The notes under the pieces are model-generated. The model was not told the origin of the DNA. It did not search any database and saw nothing but the letters and a program-made list of their open reading frames with translations. DNA of 64,000 bases from Litsea cubeba. Lineage: Eukaryota > Streptophyta > Magnoliopsida > Laurales > Lauraceae. Of the stretch, positions 59,809 to 64,000 are shown piece by piece. The DNA is taken from positions 1,365,779-1,429,778 of the forward strand of contig WHSA01001115.1 of NCBI GenBank assembly GCA_012931725.1. The letters are read 5' to 3'. How positions within the stretch are numbered: the first letter of the stretch is position 1; each line of letters begins with the position of its first letter. The position numbers were made by a program, and so were the translations under genes.

Positions 59809-61658
59809 GGGATTTTGACCTTTTGGAGAAAAACCTGGATTACATGACAAATAGCAATTCAACTACTCAAGAGTCATCCATTTTTCACCCACAAAAGCAT
59901 CAATACAGTGAAAATAAGGCTATCATACGCAGAATATCACTGACATATACTAACATATCATAAATAATGTGTATAATAATTAAATATGCTAGGGAAATAA
60001 ACAAGTTTCAATTTTATGTACTCTTTAAGTAAAAAAAAAATGAAAAATCCAAATCATAAAGGTTATATGCATAGAATGCCTCATGAAGTTAAAGTGTTCA
60101 TGATAAAATAAACAAATATATATACTAATATACGTGTGTGTCTATATATAGAAAAAGAAAAGAATGTAGGACAAAACCCATGCATACAGTTGACGGTCCT
60201 AGTTACATGCATATTCCTATTTATTTCAAAAACCTTTCCAGCATCCCACAAATTTTAAAGAGGATTCATCACTAGCTGGATAATCTCTTAAAATAGAAAT
60301 AACAAAAAAGATGTTAAAATATTAGCAATATTAGCAATTTGGTTGTGGCTATTCCCGCTCAAACAAATGGCCTAACTTGTAGGATCCTAAGACAAGTATC
60401 CAATTGTTAGTTTCAAACCTGAATTGTAATATGCAACGATAAATTGGATTTGCTGGATAGATACAAACTTTTTTTTCCTTAGATTCGATACAAATCATGA
60501 AAAATGGATATGAATCCTAGGATGTGAACAATGGTGCAACCACTGACAGTTTTGAACTAATTAAAATAAACTCACATAAGCACCGTTCTTAGCATTTATA
60601 GATTTTTACAAGGTCTTCCAAGTTGATTGAGACATGTCTCATGTGCAGATTGGGGATCTTCTTAGCTAAGTGGGAGACCCGTTAATTTTCACACTGAAAG
60701 GCTAAGTGGCCCGAAGCTCCATTACTCTACATATGACATTTTGAGTGCTTCCCCATTGTGCAAGCCTTAAGGCACTGTCAGCACCATTTAGTGCAGCGAG
60801 AGTTCGTTCTCTAGTCAGACCATGACAATTTAAAATTCTTACATGGGCAGCAAAAATTGAATTCACTTCCAAAGTGTGTAGCCTTCCTATAGGAGTTCAC
60901 TTTCACTTTTAGGTACAACATGGGCACTCATGACAAGGTTGACGATTCCTTGGATCAAAACATGATACTAGTGTCCACTTTGTGGCATGAGTGAATGGCT
61001 TCAAACTCTCACTCCTTCACTTCTAAGTTCATATCTCATCCTAATGGAATATGTACTCGCCTTTTTTCTGAGCGCTTAACGTGTAGCTTCCAACAACACA
61101 GAATTGCCAAAAGCAATCAACTATCATAATTTCAAGGACATCTTCAAGTCCCAAGAAACTCTTGACCCCGTACAAATGATAGCCCTCCCTCCCTCCCTCC
61201 CTCCCCCCTCCACACACTAAGATTTACATTGTTAGTACAGCTTATCTAGGAATAGCATTCATCACAAACCTTCTTGCCCTCGGTTTTCCTCTGTTTCCTC
61301 TAACACCTACATTGGATCTCCAATTTCCTTTGATCCTCCACCCCTTCATCCTCCTCGTCCCTTCTTCATTTTGACTACAGTATAACATGAAGAGAATCCT
61401 AACCTATTTTCCAAGCCCAAAAAATAAGACAAAGCAAAACAAAAGCGTAAATAGATCACTCCATCTCTGACTCCCTAGCCTGCAAGCAAAAGCAGAAATA
61501 AAACAGTGCAAATTTTCTCATGTGTAAGTAATCTCACTTATCCATGAGATTAGGTAATGTTATCCCTAAAAAGAAAAACGAAGCATGCAAATGAACCCCT
61601 AGGGATATTACTTAACGTGTATAAAGAAAAAGAAAAAGAAACCGGGACTGCTACTTAC
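59809..61658. other. Unique intronic sequence, no gene seen
   Basis: AT-rich DNA left of the 423-bp VAL exon. Only simple repeats stand out: a 'ctccctccctcc' run at 61184-61208 and poly-A stretches. The minus strand showed no VAL exon here; the next one is at 30538-30489. Confidence 0.6.
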
Positions 61659-62081
61659 TTCATATTCTTCCAACTCTTGGTCTTCGATCACAACAATTCT
61701 AGGTTTGACACTTGGAGGTGGCTGAAGTAGGTCTTGCGCCTCTTCCCATGTAAGCATCAATTCTAAGGCATCATCAGTATCGATGTGCAGCCTCTTGCTT
61801 TTCGAACCAATAGTGTGGCTTCTTTTCATCTCTGGTAGTGTGGGCTGCAACTGAAAGTCCACAATTGGGCTATCCCCGCTCTTGCTTGTCTTAAGCCAGC
61901 TACTACTCCCATCTGATGAGTTCAAATGCTGAGAGAAAGCACTAAAGTGCGGATCTGTGTTTCCCTTCAATGACTGAAGAAGAGCAGGATACCCATTTAT
62001 TATAGGCAGATTCTTAATGACACCTGAATAGAAAGTTTCCTTGGAAATGGCACCATCAGGGATGGAAGGAACTTGTGTATC
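61659..62081 (-). CDS. VAL: VAL-like B3 repressor gene: 423-bp exon (141 codons)
   Basis: The exon starts after aaacag (DTQVPSIPDGA...) and ends at EEYE followed by the donor gtaagt. It is open throughout and a multiple of three long. Conserved VAL segments in order: FYSGVIKNLPIINGYPALLQ, SLKGNTDPHFSAF, then IGSKSKRLHI, DDALELMLTWEEAQDLL, QPPPSVKPRIVVIED and LEEYE. This is the region between the B3 domain and the CW zinc finger of VAL1/VAL2 (HSI2/HSL1) proteins. An ATG at 62090 lies in the intron and is not a start. The acceptor has a weak pyrimidine tract. Which VAL paralogue it is cannot be settled from these exons. No inactivating mutation is seen. Confidence 0.9.
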
Positions 62082-62527
62082 CTGTTTCATTTATTGGTTA
62101 TAAAGATATAAGGCAAATTCAAGATCAATTTAAAGACAAAAGTTTACTTTTATGTGGACCTTCACTGACCTTAAGATCAGTGTCTTTCTTAATTTTCTTG
62201 AATTATTTGTGTATAAAGCAGATGTAGATACTGACAAGATAAAATTTGCTCAGATTAATTAAAGTGAGCATTTCTGTCGACAAAATAAATACACGTTACA
62301 TGCCCCAGTTTTGAAACTCAGACATGTAAAATCTTTGGCCTAAAAATAGGATAAAATAGTGTTTTATGCATCATGGTGTACTAATTCACCCATTCTTCAC
62401 CACTTTGGCCCATAGTTTGGTGACCCAAACTGTTGCTCCATTGGACACGCGTTGACTCAGTTCTCATGGTGGCCACATCAGACCAATGTTTTGTGGATTC
62501 ACAAGGAATGGTTTATTTTAGTTCTAC
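62082..62527 (-). other. 446-bp intron of the VAL-like gene
   Basis: Lies between donor gtagaac (complement of 62527-62521) and the acceptor aaacag before 62081. AT-rich, with no other feature. Confidence 0.8.
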
Positions 62528-62604
62528 CTGCACAGCTGTAGCGTTTGACGACTTGCGAAATCCCATAACGAGCTTTCCTTCAGGCTCTCTCCGGCTAAAA
62601 ATAA
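62528..62604 (-). CDS. VAL: VAL-like B3 repressor gene: 77-bp exon, end of the B3 domain
   Basis: After the acceptor tgttctgcag the exon reads (V)IFSRREPEGKLVMGFRKSS followed by NATAVQ, and then the donor gtagaac. FSR.(D/E)P.GKLVMGFRK is the last strand of the VAL-type B3 DNA-binding domain, which recognises RY (CATGCA) elements. The exon begins one base into a codon and ends on a codon boundary, in phase with the next exon (DTQVPS). The earlier B3 exons lie beyond the right edge or were not recognised within 62605-64000. Confidence 0.88.
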
Positions 62605-63000
62605 CTGCAGAACAGAAGATTCCAAAGAAAGAAAAAGAGCAAAATTGAATCCTTTATCACAGATTAGGAACAAACTAATAGTTTATGCCTATAAGAAATA
62701 TCTTAAATTAGACCATCTGCAAAATAAATAAACAAATAAAAAAAAAAAAAGGCAGCTGAAAGAGGCATGACCATCATGTATATAAAAAAGTACATTAATA
62801 ACAACAATGACAGTTGTTAATAATACCATAATTCAGACAATTCAATGCCTTTTGCTCAGGATTGACTCCCCATGGAATCATAAATAAAAATTCAAGCTCA
62901 ATCACCACACAAACCGGATCAGTCCAGAGACCAAACTCATGTCAGTCCGGACGGGCCAATTTGACCCTCAATTTGGACTTTGGACAAGCTGTACACAAAT

Positions 63001-63001
<1 letters not shown>

Positions 63002-63043
<42 letters not shown>
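63002..63043. repeat. Poly-C tract of 42 bases followed by an A-rich tract
   Basis: An uninterrupted run of C from 63002 to 63043, then 'acaacaaacaac' and a run of A to about 63073. The frames through it (poly-proline) are not genes. Confidence 0.95.
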
Positions 63044-63686
63044 ACAACAAACAACAAAAAAAAAAAAAAAAAACGAATTCAATTCCCTAAAAAGGGGGGG
63101 TGGAGGGGGACCCAAAAGGATTTACAGAAGAGGAATTAGATGAAAATAAGGAAGCTAACCCTCACTTACGAGTTATGAATAAAACTAATTGTATTTAATC
63201 TAAAGCATTGCAACATAAAATCTTACCTTATCAAATTGAATAAATTACAGCTATGGGAACAGGCCTTTAATCATAGCCCTTAGTGTTGCACCTGGCCGGT
63301 AGGCATTGAGCTTAGGCCAGCTGTCTGAGCCTGTGGATCATGTGCAATGAATCTTGAGTCATGGGCCTTTATGCCTTCTGTATGTACATTTTCCACAAGG
63401 TTATCTGCCTTCTATTATAAGATAGAGGACAGGACTTTTTTTTATAATTAACATTACACTGGGGACTTTGGTGTAAATAAAAGAAACCTGAGGACCTTTT
63501 CTGTATTATGCAGAAACTAAGAAGTAATAAAATAAGAATGGTTGCCTGCCCTAGAGGATACAATCGCTTTTCTGTTTAATGTTAAAAAAAATTCTTCCAA
63601 GAAAATAAAGCAAAGCCAAGAACAACCAAGAGAAAAATGAAAGAACAAACACCATTAAAAACAAAACAGCTACTAAAATACAACAA

Positions 63687-63936
63687 TTAATCATCAAAAG
63701 AACTTGAAGAGCGACCCTCCTTAGCTAGAGCATCCACAATAGCATTTGCCTCCGAACTGTCTTGAAATATCCTTAATTTCCTCCACACAATCCACCAAAC
63801 ACCAAGGAAAAGAAGACTTTCCAAAACCCCACTGAATTGCATAAAAAGAATCGCTTTCAATAATAGCTTTAGAACCACCCATTCTTCGTACCTCACAACA
63901 TCCAACGAGGAGCAAAAACCTAATACTCATTAGCAT
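63687..63936 (-). pseudogene. LINE-type RNase H (RVT_3) C-terminal fragment
   Basis: The minus strand reads KAIIESDSFYAIQWGFGKSS, FPWCLVDCVEEIKDISRQF and, after a frameshift near 63745, EANAIVDALAKEGRSS. The pattern 'ESDS..AI.W..GKSS.PW.LV..VEEI' and 'EAN...D.LAKEG' is typical of the RNase H domain at the end of plant L1-type LINE polyproteins. Only this domain is left. Its surroundings have not been delimited. Confidence 0.75.
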
Positions 63937-64000
63937 TCGAAGAAATGACAGATTCGGAATAACTCCTCACAATAACATTATTGCAATCCCTATCCCTCCT

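Larger units (their letters stand above)
30539..61658 (-). other. 31,120-bp intron of the VAL-like gene, filled with nested transposons
   Basis: Donor gtaagt on the minus strand at 61658-61653; acceptor gcag at 30542-30539. It contains a hAT-in-hAT (31646-37450), a minus-strand Copia relic and the five-layer nest 39109-59808. Little intron sequence that is not transposon-derived remains: about 30539-31645, 37459-37850 and 59809-61658. Confidence 0.8.
62605..64000 (-). other. Upstream intron of the VAL-like gene
   Basis: No further B3 exon was recognised. It contains a 42-base C homopolymer, A-rich tracts and a LINE-derived RNase H relic at 63687-63936. Confidence 0.55.

Noticed and set aside
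62084..62090. ATG at 62090 as the start of a 160-residue protein
   Set aside because: The codons before DTQVPS overlap a splice acceptor, and the upstream 77-bp B3 exon joins in phase, so this ATG is intronic.
62862..63143. Frame with a long proline run
   Set aside because: It is the translation of the C homopolymer.
1..64000. tRNA or rRNA genes
   Set aside because: The repeated 'tggtatcagagc' strings are retrotransposon primer-binding sites complementary to tRNA-Met, not tRNA genes; no cloverleaf-encoding sequence was noticed.

Overview
The window is nuclear DNA of a flowering plant. The evidence is three spliced exons of a VAL-type B3 transcription repressor gene on the minus strand, a captured ubiquitin-eS31 fragment, and a dense load of Copia, Ty3/gypsy, RTE-LINE and hAT elements typical of plants. 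Very long TE-filled introns would fit a magnoliid-like or other large-genome angiosperm, but that is inference. I saw no bacterial-type genes, no rRNA or tRNA genes and no CRISPR array.

Host gene. The VAL-like exons lie at 62604-62528, 62081-61659 and 30538-30489 (minus strand). They read in one consistent phase from the end of the B3 domain to the conserved PPVFG segment. The intron between the second and third is 31,120 bp. The following exon, expected to carry the CW zinc finger, was not found to the left, so the next intron exceeds 30 kb. Nearly everything else in the window is therefore intronic and is made of transposons.

Layout, left to right. 0.8-4.1 kb: decayed RTE-clade LINE carrying a 350-bp hAT MITE and a probable small solo LTR. 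4.6-6.8 kb: hAT-like element with long internal inverted repeats, a captured ubiquitin-eS31 fragment (minus) and a 33-bp palindromic repeat array. 7.8-8.4 kb: a miniature TRIM retrotransposon. 8.4-29.9 kb: a 5'-truncated gypsy element whose 3' LTR holds a solo LTR (9523-25871). That solo LTR in turn holds Copia-1, a second solo LTR and Copia-2. Two more hAT-type elements sit at 27.6-29.3 kb. 30.5 kb: VAL exon. 31.6-37.5 kb: a hAT inside a hAT. 37.9-59.8 kb: a Copia relic, then a five-layer nest: Copia relic > solo gypsy LTR > internally deleted gypsy > autonomous-type hAT > Copia-3. 59.8-64 kb: intron and two VAL exons, a LINE RNase H relic and a 42-nt poly-C tract.

Most insertions are bounded by readable target-site duplications (5 bp for LTR elements, 8 bp for hATs), so the order of insertion can be reconstructed. 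Copia-1, Copia-3 and the gypsy at 40841-58060 have nearly identical LTRs and are the youngest. The open reading frames of Copia-1 and Copia-3 are broken only by one-base differences, mostly in homopolymers, which could be real decay or assembly error.
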